Part shown: positions 36,339 to 47,399 of the stretch, piece by piece | Numbering within the stretch: position 1 is the stretch's first letter | Layout: each line of letters opens with the position of its first letter | The notes under the pieces: model-generated | Database searches by the model: none | What the model saw: only the letters and a program-made list of their open reading frames with translations | What the model was told of the DNA's origin: nothing | Assembly: GCA_000469685.2 (NCBI GenBank) | Contig: LS997563.1 | Location: forward strand, 21,274,687 to 21,338,686 | Length of the DNA: 64,000 bases | Source of the DNA: Haemonchus contortus | Lineage: Eukaryota > Nematoda > Chromadorea > Rhabditida > Trichostrongylidae | Reading direction: 5' to 3' | Made by a program: the position numbers and the translations under genes

Positions 36339-36384
36339 ACAACCCCTCCAATTCGTGTGATGAACATATAAATTGGAGGGGTTT
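36339..36384. repeat. Short hairpin
   Basis: ACAACCCCTCCAATT and AATTGGAGGGGTTTGT flank a 15-nt loop, giving a stem of about 15 bp with one bulge. It sits in a gene-free stretch; its orientation as terminator or RNA stem is not determinable. Confidence 0.5.
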
Positions 36385-36389
36385 GTTCT

Positions 36390-37653
36390 ATCCTGCATCA
36401 TGTCCAAATTAAAAGTACTTTAATAATGAGGAAAAACCCAGTTGTGAAGAAATTAGTGGCCCTTATACTGAATTTTCGCACCGCTCTTAAACTGATGAAG
36501 CATCAGGAGAAAGAAGGCCATTTATAGAAATCCATATCGATAATAATTAAATTTTTTTTATTAAATGCGCGATCATGAAGTGGAATAGATTAGTTATTCC
36601 GCTACTATCTCTACGTAGAACCTACGCCACTCAAGAAAATAAAAGTTAAAGTAAACTAAAAGTATTGCATCAAAGTAGTTCCAACACAAGCAGGGACCAT
36701 AAGGTGTCGAAGGTTTACTCGCAACAATCGTCTGTGCTTCGTTACCGTTCGACTTTTTGGTAAGGGTAACAGGGAACAGAACGTAGCCCCGATGTAGGCG
36801 TTGAATGCAGAGAGCGCGACTATTTGCGTATCCTTAGAAAGAGTATAATAGCCTCCTGTTACAATTTTAAAGCCTCAACTGATCTTAAACGCATTTAAGC
36901 TTGTACTAATCAGCTGTGCTTTTCGACTTTCGACTCGTCTCTTTTTGGCAATTGCCCTCCTGCACTCTCACCGGTTATCCAGGATCAATGACATATGGAA
37001 AGATAACTTCATATCAAACTACGTTGATCTCAACATTTGTTTAAATATCAAGGCAAATAAGAGAACAAAACGATGCTCGCAGTGAGAGGTGAAGAAAGCC
37101 CCGTCTATAAGGAGATTCAGTCTTCTCATCCTAATGTCTTTCGTGCTTTAGGCAATCGTGGACACCCTTGCCAACACAAGCAGGAAGTTCAAACATATGT
37201 TCAACCGATCTCCCGAAAAATCAAAAGACTTTCCTTAACCCTGGAACATAGGTTTAACAGCATTGAATGAGTTGTCTACGATACAATTCCAGGACCACAC
37301 TACGGAATGGAAGGTAGACGCTATTAACAGGTACCGCTTAATACGGCCATAAAATCTCAATTTGACGTCCGGGGCAGAATTTGGAATAACGAAGTTCTTC
37401 ATTCCTGCGGAATCGATACACTATTAGTAGTAGACTCGTGAAGAATAAAAGCTGTGCTTGTACATCGAACGGCCAAGTCATTGTACAGGCAGAATACGTG
37501 ATTACCATGATTCTCAGGAAAGTTTTTTATTTTATTGTCAATATTCTAGCTGTTATGTTCTGCTAGTTATACTTAGGAGACGACGCTTGAAACAGTAATG
37601 TCAGTATGGAATGAAAAAGTATAGCAAATACCCAAAGTTCCAGCGCACTAGTA
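36390..37653. other. Intergenic, nothing recognised
   Basis: AT-rich with short frames only. A Lys/His-containing frame at 37073-37270 shows no domain. Confidence 0.3.
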
Positions 37654-39013
37654 ATGCAACAGTATATTACGATCTTACAAAATAAAGTACAAGCGTCTGA
37701 TTCCCTTAAACTCTCAAGGATGGGAGCAATGATTAAACAAAAATGGTTAATGGGTAAACGAAAAATCTCTCACGAGCATTCGCTCCTCTCCAGGAAAATA
37801 GGAAAGGTGCTGGAACGAAATGATTTCAACAACGGTTAAAGCCCGTTTGGACAAAAGAGCTATACACCTCCAGCTCAACTCCTTCGCATGAAATATGGCA
37901 CGTCTAATAAGAGGACACACCGGAGTTTCCGATTGCGCGCAGATGTGAGGGCCAGAGTGTGAGAGTCACTGCAAGGCGTGAGTATGAAGCTCAGATAGAG
38001 ACGCAGAACACGGCAAGGAGAAGCCGGGGGTATGTTGACAGAGACAATCGAGTGGTGATCTAGTCCTCGACTTTCACAGTCAACAGAAAGCTTTTTGCGA
38101 AATGATGGGCCGAACAGTTGATCAGTTGCCGATCATTCTTCAGTTGGTACATGTAGAATACTTGCAGCGTCGTGTGATAATTGTAATTATGAGTCACGGT
38201 CTTGAACCACCACCACGGGATTCGCTGATAAAATTTGCTATGCAAGTACTTGTTATTGGGGCTCGTGAAGGGCAGCGCACACTAGGAATGGGAACTCATT
38301 TCTGTTTCATTCCAAAAATATGCATTCAAATTAGACAAAAATTCGTGTAAGATTTATGATTTGTCATTGATTTTGAGAAAAGCGCCAATTAACCCAACTC
38401 TCCAACTCTTTGCACCTTTTTTCTGGAACATACTAATGCCAGCATTCCTTCTCAGCTAGACGTTTTAAGACAGAAGCCTCACAATGGAATCCAATTATGA
38501 AATAGAAATGAGTCATGGCGCAAGGGAGATAACGAAAGTTGAGCAGAACGAATTGATGGCAAAAAAAGTCCAGTGGCTTTTTCTCGGAGACATGAAAGTA
38601 ACATAGAAAAATTCCTGTGAAGCTTGAAGAAATTGATGAAAATGAGAAGCGCAAGAAATAGATTGAAATAAAACCAATGCTCACTTATTAGCGTGCCTTA
38701 TTTTAGAAGTATTCTAAAAGCCTCCTCGTCGCAACTTAGCCTAAATCGTCACCATTAGAATTGGGGTGCAATCACCTATCAATTCATCTTCAGACTATAT
38801 CGTGTCACTTAAGAGGACCTCCCTGAGTCGTGGTTCATCATAAGAAATGAGCGAAATAGACCAAAAGCATTCAGGAAAGATCGACTAGGTTTAATCCGAA
38901 GGGAAGAACTCGAAGAAATTGAGCTCCGAGAAATCACTTTTAACTTTCCGAGGAAAAAAACTGAGAAAAAACGAAATAAACTTCGAAGGGTGATCAGGGA
39001 CACCATTTTATGA
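37654..39013 (+). CDS. Possible plus-strand gene, three coding-like segments
   Basis: Segment 1, 37654-37836, reads MQQYITILQNKVQASDSLKL and ends at a GTTAAA donor-like site. Segment 2, 38484-38597, reads MESNYEIEMSHGAREITKVE and ends ATGAAA|GTAACA. Segment 3, 38814-39013, follows a CACTTAAG acceptor, reads DLPESWFIIRNERNRPKAFR, is strongly Lys/Arg/Glu-rich and ends at TGA. Segments 2 and 3 do not match in phase, so an exon is missing or the gene is broken. No domain recognised. A decayed gene is an alternative. Confidence 0.35.
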
Positions 39014-39335
39014 CGAAAATTGTGGTATTGTGAAATAAGATGTTTTCATATGAATAGAAGTTTGCACAAGATATCGTTTGCTACTGTTTGTACATATTTC
39101 TTGTGGAGTTGGAACGGCTGAGTGCAGCAGATAAAATGTAGTTCTCATCGAGAAATCGACTTCTCAACACCAAACAAGAACTACCCTATTATCCCGAGCA
39201 GTTAGTCAGGACCAGAACCGTTCAAAAGATATCAGCATATAAATTAGCATTGATCGGTTCACGAAAAAATTAAAGGTACATTTAATTTCACCAAAAGATC
39301 ACATGGAAATATATTACACTCAAAATAGTTTTAAG

Positions 39336-39605
39336 CGATGCCGGCTGAGGGATGCACACCCGCCTCCAGTTTCATTCAGAATCGTAGTCTTATTGGATGT
39401 GTATGTTGCCTTTAGATTGAATTGAGGTGACCGGGCGATGTACAAGCCCTTACTTTAATCTTCCCAGATGAATCTGGTATCAATTAACCGACCCTGGAGG
39501 GATAGAAGCTTTGGTTGGCATAGGCAGTTATCAATCCACGATTCAAACCAGCGACCTCACCTGTGTGATAGTGCGCTACTAGCCACTGAACCATCTCCGC
39601 CCGGA
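39336..39605 (-). mobile_element. tRNA-derived SINE, copy 2
   Basis: On minus an A box-like GGTTCAGTGGCTAGTAG and a B box GGTTTGAATCG are spaced as in a tRNA. They are followed by the body blocks CCAGGGTCGGTTAATTG, ACCAGATTCATCTGGGAAG and ACTACGATTCTGAATGAAAC shared with copy 1 at 35832-36100. It lies downstream of the acidic-protein exons on the same strand and is probably intronic there. Confidence 0.8.
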
Positions 39606-39868
39606 AACGTTACTTTTGTACATATTCTGTTCTTTATATAGTATTATAAATTCTGCAGACGATAGGATTATTTCTACTTGTAATAACTTCTGCTTAACAC
39701 CGATATTTCACTCAATAAACACCTTTACACACTCAATAAACATTCTTACACCATTCATTGCATTTGTGAGAGAAAGAAGAACCCTTTCTGCTGAGAACAA
39801 GCTTCTGGGACAGGATAGAATTTTTCAAATCTCAAGGTAAATCAAGAAACATCAAAAGTCCAACCCAC

Positions 39869-41354
39869 CGATAGAAATAAGGACGGGACCATCTTCGGGG
39901 TAACTGCTGCACGATGCCATTTCAAGGTCGTCATCACTCTGAACGTCCCGAATTCCCTCATCTTCGGAACAGTTATTAGAATTCGGAGGAACGTGACCAA
40001 TGTCATCGAAACACTCTCCTCAAACAAAAAAAAATAAAGTGAGGACCTCTGAGTTGATTTATACTCAAAATTAGTTCTGAAGATCGGATGATATATCCCT
40101 AATGCCTCATAGCAATTCCCCACTGGCTCACGAATAAAACCAATCGAGCACTGATCAGTCACTCAAACTCTTACAACGTACTTGTCGTTTGACATATTTT
40201 TTTTTCTTAATACCTGTTTATAGAGGACTTTTGCGAAGAAGCAGCTGCAACGTTCCAAAAATAAAACTATGCGTCCGACACTGCGTGTTACCACAGATGA
40301 ATTCAGGTTATTGATTAAAAGTGAATAGTTAATAGAGCGCCACACAAAGGATGAAAACCATACATTAAGGTTGCTATAGGTATTTAAAACTGGCCTCGCA
40401 AAATGTGGTATTCCACATTCTTCCTCTGTAATGCCTCCCTGCAACTCTGGATATTGGAAATAACCTCCCACTTACCTTTTATGGACGGGTTCAAGATCGT
40501 GAATTCATAATACGTGTTGAATGCAACTAGCAAAGTAACGGGTCTCCAACAACAATCCAACAACAGCTCGATCATAAAGTCGCCAAGGAATTCACGATTT
40601 TTTTTAATTTGGTGAAAATGTAGCTGGGAAGAATAGGGGGATGGGGAAGAGCACAAAACAAACAAGAAATGAACGAGGTATTAAACGTTGTATCAGTGAC
40701 ATGCAATTTTTAACACAGCTTCAGGAGGAAAGGAGCACGGGGTGGGAAAGGACCAGATTTTCGTCCCAGGTAATTATTTCACCCACCCCGGGGGCTCCTA
40801 CCCTTCTAGGCTCAGTTAAAAAACTACATCACCCTGGCTAAAACCGCATAGGACTGCACAAATGGCTGCTGCCCACCCTCTCCTTCGTTTCCGACCGGAA
40901 TAACACGGTTTAACACGTAGCACCGTGTTAATTTCTTGTTAACTGCCCCCTCCCTCCCACACCCAGACCCCCCTCTCTATTTGTTTCGTTTCCCTGTTCA
41001 TTTTGCTCTTCGATAAAGAAAATGTCCCATTTAAGCAGAACCGGTTATGGAAAGCAATACTATTGACAACAGTTTAGGAACATTCTAGAAGATGCCACCA
41101 TTTTGCATAAATGATAGAAAATATTGGTACAACTCCAATCACTTCTTGTTAGGCTGGATAGAATCGAAAGCCTAAGACTCATTCATTCGAAGTAAAAACA
41201 AAATAATAAAACAATTCACTTGAAAAAAAAGGTGATAGCACACGAACAAGGCCATAATCAAGGGTTCCAAGGGGAATAATTGCCAAAAATAAACCTTACC
41301 TATCCTGACTGAATCGTCCAGTTCGTAATCGGAGTCCGAGTCCGAAAATGACAT
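39869..41354 (-). CDS. N-terminal exons of an acidic protein, function unknown
   Basis: Exon 1 (41300-41354) starts ATG and reads MSFSDSDSDYELDDSVRI, with donor ATAG|GTAAGG in phase 1. Exon 2 (39869-40018) has acceptor TTTGAG, starts with the two bases needed to complete Gly, reads ECFDDIGHVPPNSNNCSEDE and further acidic/Ser sequence, and ends ATCG|GTGGGT. The phases match and composition is consistent across the 1.28-kb intron. The Asp/Ser repeats resemble casein kinase 2-type acidic N termini. No domain is visible. The frame is also open upstream of 41354 to a Met at 41513, but the 41354 start gives a more uniform acidic N terminus. Later exons were not found. Confidence 0.55.
40019..41299. 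other. Intron of the acidic-protein gene
   Basis: No supported exon. A minus frame at 40480-40650 (FLGDFMIELLLD, donor AAAGGTAAGT) could be an alternative exon or repeat. A C-rich stretch lies near 40920-40975. Confidence 0.35.
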
Positions 41355-42517
41355 ATTTTTGGTGAAAATTGGTAGAATCAAAGGCCTTCCACAAACTGAA
41401 AAGAGTCGATTCGCCAGACACACATCAATCCCAAGCGTGGCGAGTGGGAAACTCGTCCATTTAGCCACCGTGGGCGTGGGACTCGTACGCACATGTGCTC
41501 GACCCCCGTGCACTACTTCGCGATGATTCGTAGAAGTGTTGAAGAATGGTTGATTCCCAGTTACCTACTCATCAATTCGTCAATAGGAGATGGCGTTACA
41601 GTAATCAGCAGAAGAGCAGTAGTGTAAAGGAGCCACATACGCTCGTGGAATACGGTAGATTAATCGCTACGTGATCACAATTGGTGGGAGCTCTTCCAGG
41701 GGCATATTTTGTCTACAAAACAACGCGGATGTAATTCAATAGCAATACATTAACAGGTTGGATAACATCTCAAATCTATTGAAAGAATAGCAAATGTAGC
41801 GGGTGACAGGATGCTATTTTGAATATGAGAAAAAGCCGTATGAGTATGAGAAAAAAATGACTGTGATAGACAAGGCCAATATTCATAGTCGGTAGGTTTC
41901 AAATTGGAGTTGGATCTAAAACTATTCAGAATTCGAGGACTTGCAATGTCCTACCCCTTCACGTCTTCGCTGCTAACCTCACCTTTTCCCGAGAAAATAG
42001 GACGAGAGACCCTTGTCTTGCATACCCCCTGAACATCAAAGTACGTCTATTATCTGCTCTTGTAAGGTGTCTGTAGATGGGAACAAGCAGAAGTTTCAGG
42101 CATAAATTGTCGGCGACGAAGACTCATCCGCTGCGACGGATGATTTACTTCAGGGTCGTAGACGTCTCCTTGGATCTGGGATGATCTGGGATGCACCTTT
42201 CCCTCTTCCCCATCTGTCTTGAATGCCCAGTTCGCGACGCAAATGGTTTCTGAGATATTCCTATAAGATGATTTCTGTGGTACTGCCAGGTTGGGAAACG
42301 ACCTAAATAGAGCGTAACAAGGAATAATGATTGCATTGGATGCCACACCCAAACGCCCACACGCATACGATTTCCAAAGGCGTCCAGAGACTGTGCTGAC
42401 TTTCCGACCTGGCAGTGCCACAAGATTCCTTCTATAAGAACAGAAACCATTCGCGTTGCGATTTCCAAAGGCATTTTATTGACTGTCCATCCATTCACAG
42501 TGGATACCCATGATGAA

Positions 42518-44166
42518 TCCTACTATATATAATTCGCTAAGTGTGTCTGTTGGTGTGTCGGTGTGTTTGTGTGTGTGTTTGTTTGTGTGTGTGTGTGTGT
42601 CGGTGTGTGTGTGTGACCGGAAATTCATAACTCCTGTCCCCGTGGACCTAGAGCGTTCAAATTTGGTATGAGTAAGGGGGACAGGATGGGAACCCTTATG
42701 ACAGGTGGTAGGACCAGACTCCACCCACAGGGGGCAGGTCGTGCGCGGTAGAAATTTTAGGTCGCAAATTCATAACTCCTGCTCCAAAGGACCCAAAGCG
42801 TTCAAAATTGGTAGGAGTAAGGGGAACAGGATGGGAACACCTATGGTAGGTGGCAGGTCCGCACTCCATGCACAAGGAGCGGGGCGTGCGCGATAGAAAT
42901 TTTGGGCCGCAAGTTCATAACTCCTGTTCCCGTGGACCTAGAAAGCTCAAATTTGGCAGGAATACAGGGGGCAGCATGGGAACCCTTATGACAGGTGGTA
43001 GGACCAGACTCCACCCACAGGGGGCAGGTCGTGCGCGGTAGAAATTTTAGGTCGCAAATTCATAACTCCTGCTCCAAAGGACCCAAAGCGTTCAAAATTG
43101 GTAGGAGTAAGGGGAACAGGATGGGAACACCTATGGTAGGTGGCAGGTCCGCACTCCATGCACAAGGAGCGGGGCGTGCGCGATAGAAATTTTGGGCCGC
43201 AAATTCATAACTCCTGTTCCCGTGGACCTAGAAAGCTCAAATTTGGTAGGATCACACTTTTCGTATTACCAGTGGAGCCTCGGCATTCTAACAGGTGATG
43301 CAAGATATGACGGGATCGTAGCTACTCGGTGACAAGAACTGATGATAACTGATAAAAGAAGATAAAGCACGATAAAGCACCTAAGAGTGCCACCTACCGA
43401 TCGAAATCCTAACATCTTCGGTATCTACGATTTAGCTTTGACCGTTCAGTATGTTTCACTCGATAAGACGAGATGGTAGAGCAGGGTGACAGAAGTGAGT
43501 GGTAAGTTAGTGATAGGGACCCATTAGGGCAATACGCTAAGCAGATTAGAACTTTGTTCATTTCTTACTATTAGATTGCGACCGCTACCCAGCAAGGTTT
43601 TTGATTCAATGAAGGATCCTCTTTGCTCGATGTAATTTGCGAAAAAACTTATTCAACCGCCTGTAATCTAGAATTCTCAACAAATGATATCTCCTTAAGG
43701 AAAAGGGTCCATTGATAAAAAATATCTGATAACGGTGCTATCATCACTCAGAACATCTCTACCGCATCATCTTTGATTGTCTAACAGTTGGATTTTCGAT
43801 GCGTATTTATTTCTGAGAAAGAGAGCAAATGTTCGAGACTTCCAATCAAAGGCGTAAGCACCGACTTCAACTGAATACCATTTGCATACCCTGTTGATCC
43901 TGTGTCAAATTTCGTGTACAGGAAACTGCCATTTGTTCCAAAAAAAGAGTGGAGAGTTAGACTTACTACAACTATCAAAGAAAGAGGGAAGCTTTCGATT
44001 TCTGTTGTGTCAGAGAAGGATTTTGAGCTCTGTTTTAGTTTCATAACTTAAAAACTATAAACTTTGAGAAAGGGTATAAAATTCTTCAGTTCAACATTTC
44101 TCAGGATAGGGTGTTTGACACGAGAAGGAGGAGAGCCTAGCGTTAGCCGTGCGATCCGTGCGATTC
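42518..44166 (+). mobile_element. Helitron/HINE-like element, copy B
   Basis: It starts TCCTACTATATATAATTCGC after an A, then a GT/TG microsatellite (42543-42615), four full 145-bp minisatellite units (42617-43196) plus part of a fifth, and a unique body (43240-44010) aligned with copies A and C. At 44124-44160 it has GGAGGAGAGCCTAGCGTTAGC, a 3'-hairpin-like block. A second version with a complete stem and a terminal CTGG lies at 46383-46424 beyond the RTE element, so the true end could be there with the RTE nested inside. No Rep/helicase ORF is seen. Confidence 0.6.
42617..43240 (+). repeat. 145-bp minisatellite array (4 units plus partial)
   Basis: Units start near 42617, 42762, 42907, 43052 and 43197 at GGAAATTCATAACTCCTG or CGCAAATTCATAACTCCTG. 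Alternate units are more alike, and 42705-42896 and 42995-43186 translate identically in one frame, so a 290-bp dimer was duplicated recently. Copy A at 28323 has only two units. Confidence 0.9.
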
Positions 44167-44444
44167 AATATCTGTACTTACCAGACTTTACTGTCATTCA
44201 TTTTGCCTTTTTTTAAAACTACTTCCACTTCTGCATTGCAGAATGTTGTGCCATCTCGATCATTCCAATTGCACTGAAATTTGACGGAGATACGTCTCCT
44301 TAGCCCATCTCTCTTTCTTTCCCTGGATAATCGCCTTTTTGATACGATGTTCTATTCGAGCACAGCTAAGATGGATTACAGAAAAAAAATCGCTCCCAAT
44401 TCGGAGCTGATACTGAGGGAGTAGAGCTTTCAAAGGAAAAGGAG

Positions 44445-46270
44445 AATCACCTGTATCACCTGTCGTCCCGTTGATCATCGACTTCCTCGAGCGGGCGCCA
44501 GTAACGTCTCCATTCGTCCCTGTCACGAGCCAGAGTGGTCCAGTGAATCGTTCTCGCTCCAGGGACACGAGGTTCAACATTCCTTTCGTTCAGAGCTTTC
44601 GTGAAGAAGTCTGACCATCTCGTTGGCGGCCTTCCTGGAGTTCGTTTGATGTCCCGAGGAATCCAGTCAGTAACCGCCCTGGTCCAACGGTCATCACTAT
44701 ATCGCATAACGTGTCCGGCCCACCTGATCTTCGATTTCTTGGCGTAATCAACGGCATCCCTGATCTTCGTTCGGTGACGGAGCTCGGAACTCCGCATCCC
44801 TTCTGCACTTGCGTGTATAGGGAAATTCCGAGCATCGCCCTTTCCAAAGCGCGTTGAGTAACGCTGACAGCATGCTCATCCTGCTTTCGTAGAGTCCAGG
44901 TCTCCGAGGCGTACGTCAAAGCAGGAAGGACAGCAGTGTCGAAAAGGTGAGCGCGGAGCCGGGTGTTCTTTGTCTTCTTCACTACTCCCTCGATATTCTT
45001 AAATGCTCCCCACGCGGCGCGTTTCCTTCTGCACAGCTCTGGAGCTAGGTCGTTCATCATGTTGACTTCCCGACCTAGATACACATAGCTAGAGCATTCG
45101 GAGATATTCGTTCCGTTTAACGTGAAAGGAGCATCAGGTACCAGTCCGTTTTTCATGAACATCGTCTTCGTTAGGTTCAGCCTCAAGCCGATCTTTCCAC
45201 AAGCACTATCGAATTCGGCCAGCATTCGTTCCGCCTGCTCGATGTTCGGTGTTATAAGCACGATGTCGTCTGCAAAGCGGAGGTGATGTAGGAAGCGGCC
45301 GTCGACCTTCACTCCCAAGTCTTCCCATTCCAAATGACGCATGATATTCTCGAGGGCGGCGCTGAAAAGTTTGGGCGAAATAGTATCGCCTTGCCGGACA
45401 CCTCTCTTCACGTTGACAATGACTTCCTTATAGAATGGTGAAATCCTGGTCGTGAAGCTGTCGTAGAGCTCACGAAGCATCCTTATATATTGCGTAGGAA
45501 CACCCTGGTTGCCCAGGGCTTCAATTACCGCTTCTGTCTCAACGGTGTCAAAGGCTTTCTTCAAGTCGATAAACGTGAGACATAGCGGCATTTTGTACTC
45601 TCGCGATGCTTCAATGAGCCTTGTTAGGGTGTGGATATGATCGATTGTACTGAACCCTCTCCGAAACCCTGCTTGCTCGCATGGCTGTCCTTCATCTAAT
45701 ATTCTGCCAATCCTATTTAGGATGACACGAGTGAAAAGCTTGTAGATTACGGACAGCAGGCAGATTGGGCGATAATTGCCAATATCGTCTGGATCTCCCT
45801 TTTTGTACAACAACACAGTCTTGCTAGTTTTCCACGACGTGGGCACTTTGCATTCCGACAGGTACCGTGTGAAGAGCCTAGCCAGAGTTTTGATGATGAC
45901 TGGTGGTATACTCTTCAGATGTTCTGGTTTGATCCTATCGGGACCGGGCGCTGTACAGTTCTTCATCGACGTGATGGCATGTCGTATTTCGGAAGGGAGA
46001 ACCGAAGGAGCGATATATTCGTCTTGCCTAAGATGGTGAGTAGGCAGGTAGACGTGGCTGTCGAAGAGATCCGAGTAGAAGTCGTAGATGACCTTCTCCA
46101 TTGCCCTCCGGGATGCAGTAACGGTTCCGTCCGGACGACGAAGGGAGGTCATCTTGGTCTTGTAATTGGCGAAGCTCCGTCGGGCTTTGCGAATGCTCTT
46201 TCCGGCCTCGGCGGCTTCGTCCATGACTGCTGCTCTTCTCTCTTTCAGATCTTCCTTTATCGCTTCTTTT
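44445..46270 (-). mobile_element. RTE-type non-LTR retrotransposon, 5'-truncated and frameshifted
   Basis: The minus-strand ORF (44590-46344) encodes a reverse transcriptase with TAPGPDRIKPEHLK, NYRPICLLSVIYKLFTRVI, FIDLKKAFDTVE (catalytic Asp), GVRQGDTISPKLFSAALEN, LRFADDIVLI (FADD box), YLGREV and the RTE C-terminal block. Near 44800 a frameshift moves the rest ([26 protein letters not shown]) into the frame 44456-44797, which ends TGA inside the tail repeat. The endonuclease domain expected upstream is missing. The 3' end is the repeat CACCTGTATCACCTGT on plus. It encodes no other protein and is inactive as it stands. Confidence 0.93.
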
Positions 46271-46339
46271 AAATTTAATTCTAATTTAATTCTTTTTTTA
46301 AAAGGAGAATACGAAGTATTATTTACACATAGCAAATTT

Positions 46340-46424
46340 CTCACAGGAAGGGAAAGCGCCCGGCGTAGCCGGGCGAACCCATAAGAAGGAGGAGAGCCTG
46401 GCGTTAGCCGGGCGATCCGACTGG
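46340..46424 (+). mobile_element. Helitron-like 3' end (hairpin plus CTGG)
   Basis: Two GC-rich stems lie close together: CGCCCGGCGTAGCCGGGCG and GCCTGGCGTTAGCCGGGCG, the second followed by ATCCGACTGG and then T. The block GGAGGAGAGCCTGGCGTTAG also occurs at 44127 and, diverged, at 7091. It fits a Helitron terminus (stem, short spacer, CTRR, target T). Confidence 0.55.
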
Positions 46425-46425
46425 T

Positions 46426-47317
46426 TTAAAATAACTCTTCAAGACCCATGGCGACATTGGAAGACAGTTTCGGACATTTCTGGCTTGGTGTAGTCAGCTC
46501 TTTACGTAATCTTAGACAGCTTTTAGAAAGCTCTATTTTTTCAGTCAGTGGATTCACTCGCTTTCTCCGTTCCTGGTTCATTATTCTCCATCGAGACTTC
46601 CATTTCTCTGCTCGAAAGGGGTGCATCAGAATTCGTGAGCTCTGCCTTTGAATTTCGGTATAGAAAGCCCACAAACATTGTAACCTTTCAAATCCGAATA
46701 CACCTTTCGAACTGCTGAGGTTTCAGCGATTCTGAGAAAAGTAGCAGACAATAATTAAACAACAATACGATCCTTCAGCTTTGACTGGACCGGAATTTGG
46801 AGCATAAATAACGAATTATTGGTCTCCCTGAGAGCTTTTCCTTGTGATCAACCGCAGAAACTTTATTTCTACGAAAATCTATGACAAGCTCCTGGAAGTC
46901 GTCCTTCAGAATCAAGAAGGAATCAAGAGAAGTCACTGCCATAGGAGAACACTGAACTGATTTTCATCAACCGAATGTGCGAGAAAAAAAATTCATGTCG
47001 ATTGTGATTTGTCCACAGACGTAGTGGAGTCGTCGAAAACCCAGCGAAGGTAGAGGAATAGGGGTTAAAGACGAAGAATGAGAGAGGGTCTTTGATCTGG
47101 TTAAAGCTCTCGACCTAGCAGTCTGGAGCACCTAGACCTAGGAGCGTTCGAGAATAGAAACTCAGAGGGTGTTTACGGCAGTGGAGGGAGAAGAGACCAT
47201 GTATTCTTCAGAAGATTATCTCGCAAGACATTAAAGGTTACAAAAAATACTTGGCACTGAAATGACTTACGGCTTTTCTGCTTCGCAGCAGAGGTTTCTC
47301 TTAGTAAACGTAGCCAT
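46426..47317 (-). CDS. Possible small three-exon gene, function unknown
   Basis: A candidate first exon (47271-47317) reads MATFTKRNLCCEAEKP with donor GCC|GTAAGTC. A middle piece starting at 46951 after TTCAG reads CSPMAVTSLDSFLILKDDFQ and is open to 46778; GCG|GTTGAT is one possible donor. A last exon from 46641 (GGCAG acceptor) reads SSRILMHPFRAEKWKSRW, is Lys/Arg-rich and ends at TAA 46426-46428. The last two could join in phase 0; the first does not phase onto the middle piece. The stop codon lies two bases from the Helitron-like terminus. No domain recognised. Confidence 0.4.
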
Positions 47318-47351
47318 CAAGTTCTATCTTCCCCTCCACTCCTCCCCCCTT

Positions 47352-47369
47352 CCCCCCCCCCCCCCCCCC
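47352..47369. repeat. Poly-C tract (18 C)
   Basis: An uninterrupted run of 18 C on plus (poly-G on minus), within a pyrimidine-rich 47335-47390 stretch. Confidence 0.95.
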
Positions 47370-47399
47370 TCCCCCTCGACCCCCTCGAAAAAAAGAAAG

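Noticed and set aside
42705..43186. Three 63-codon ORFs, two with identical translation
   Set aside because: They are one frame repeated in the 145-bp minisatellite, not genes.
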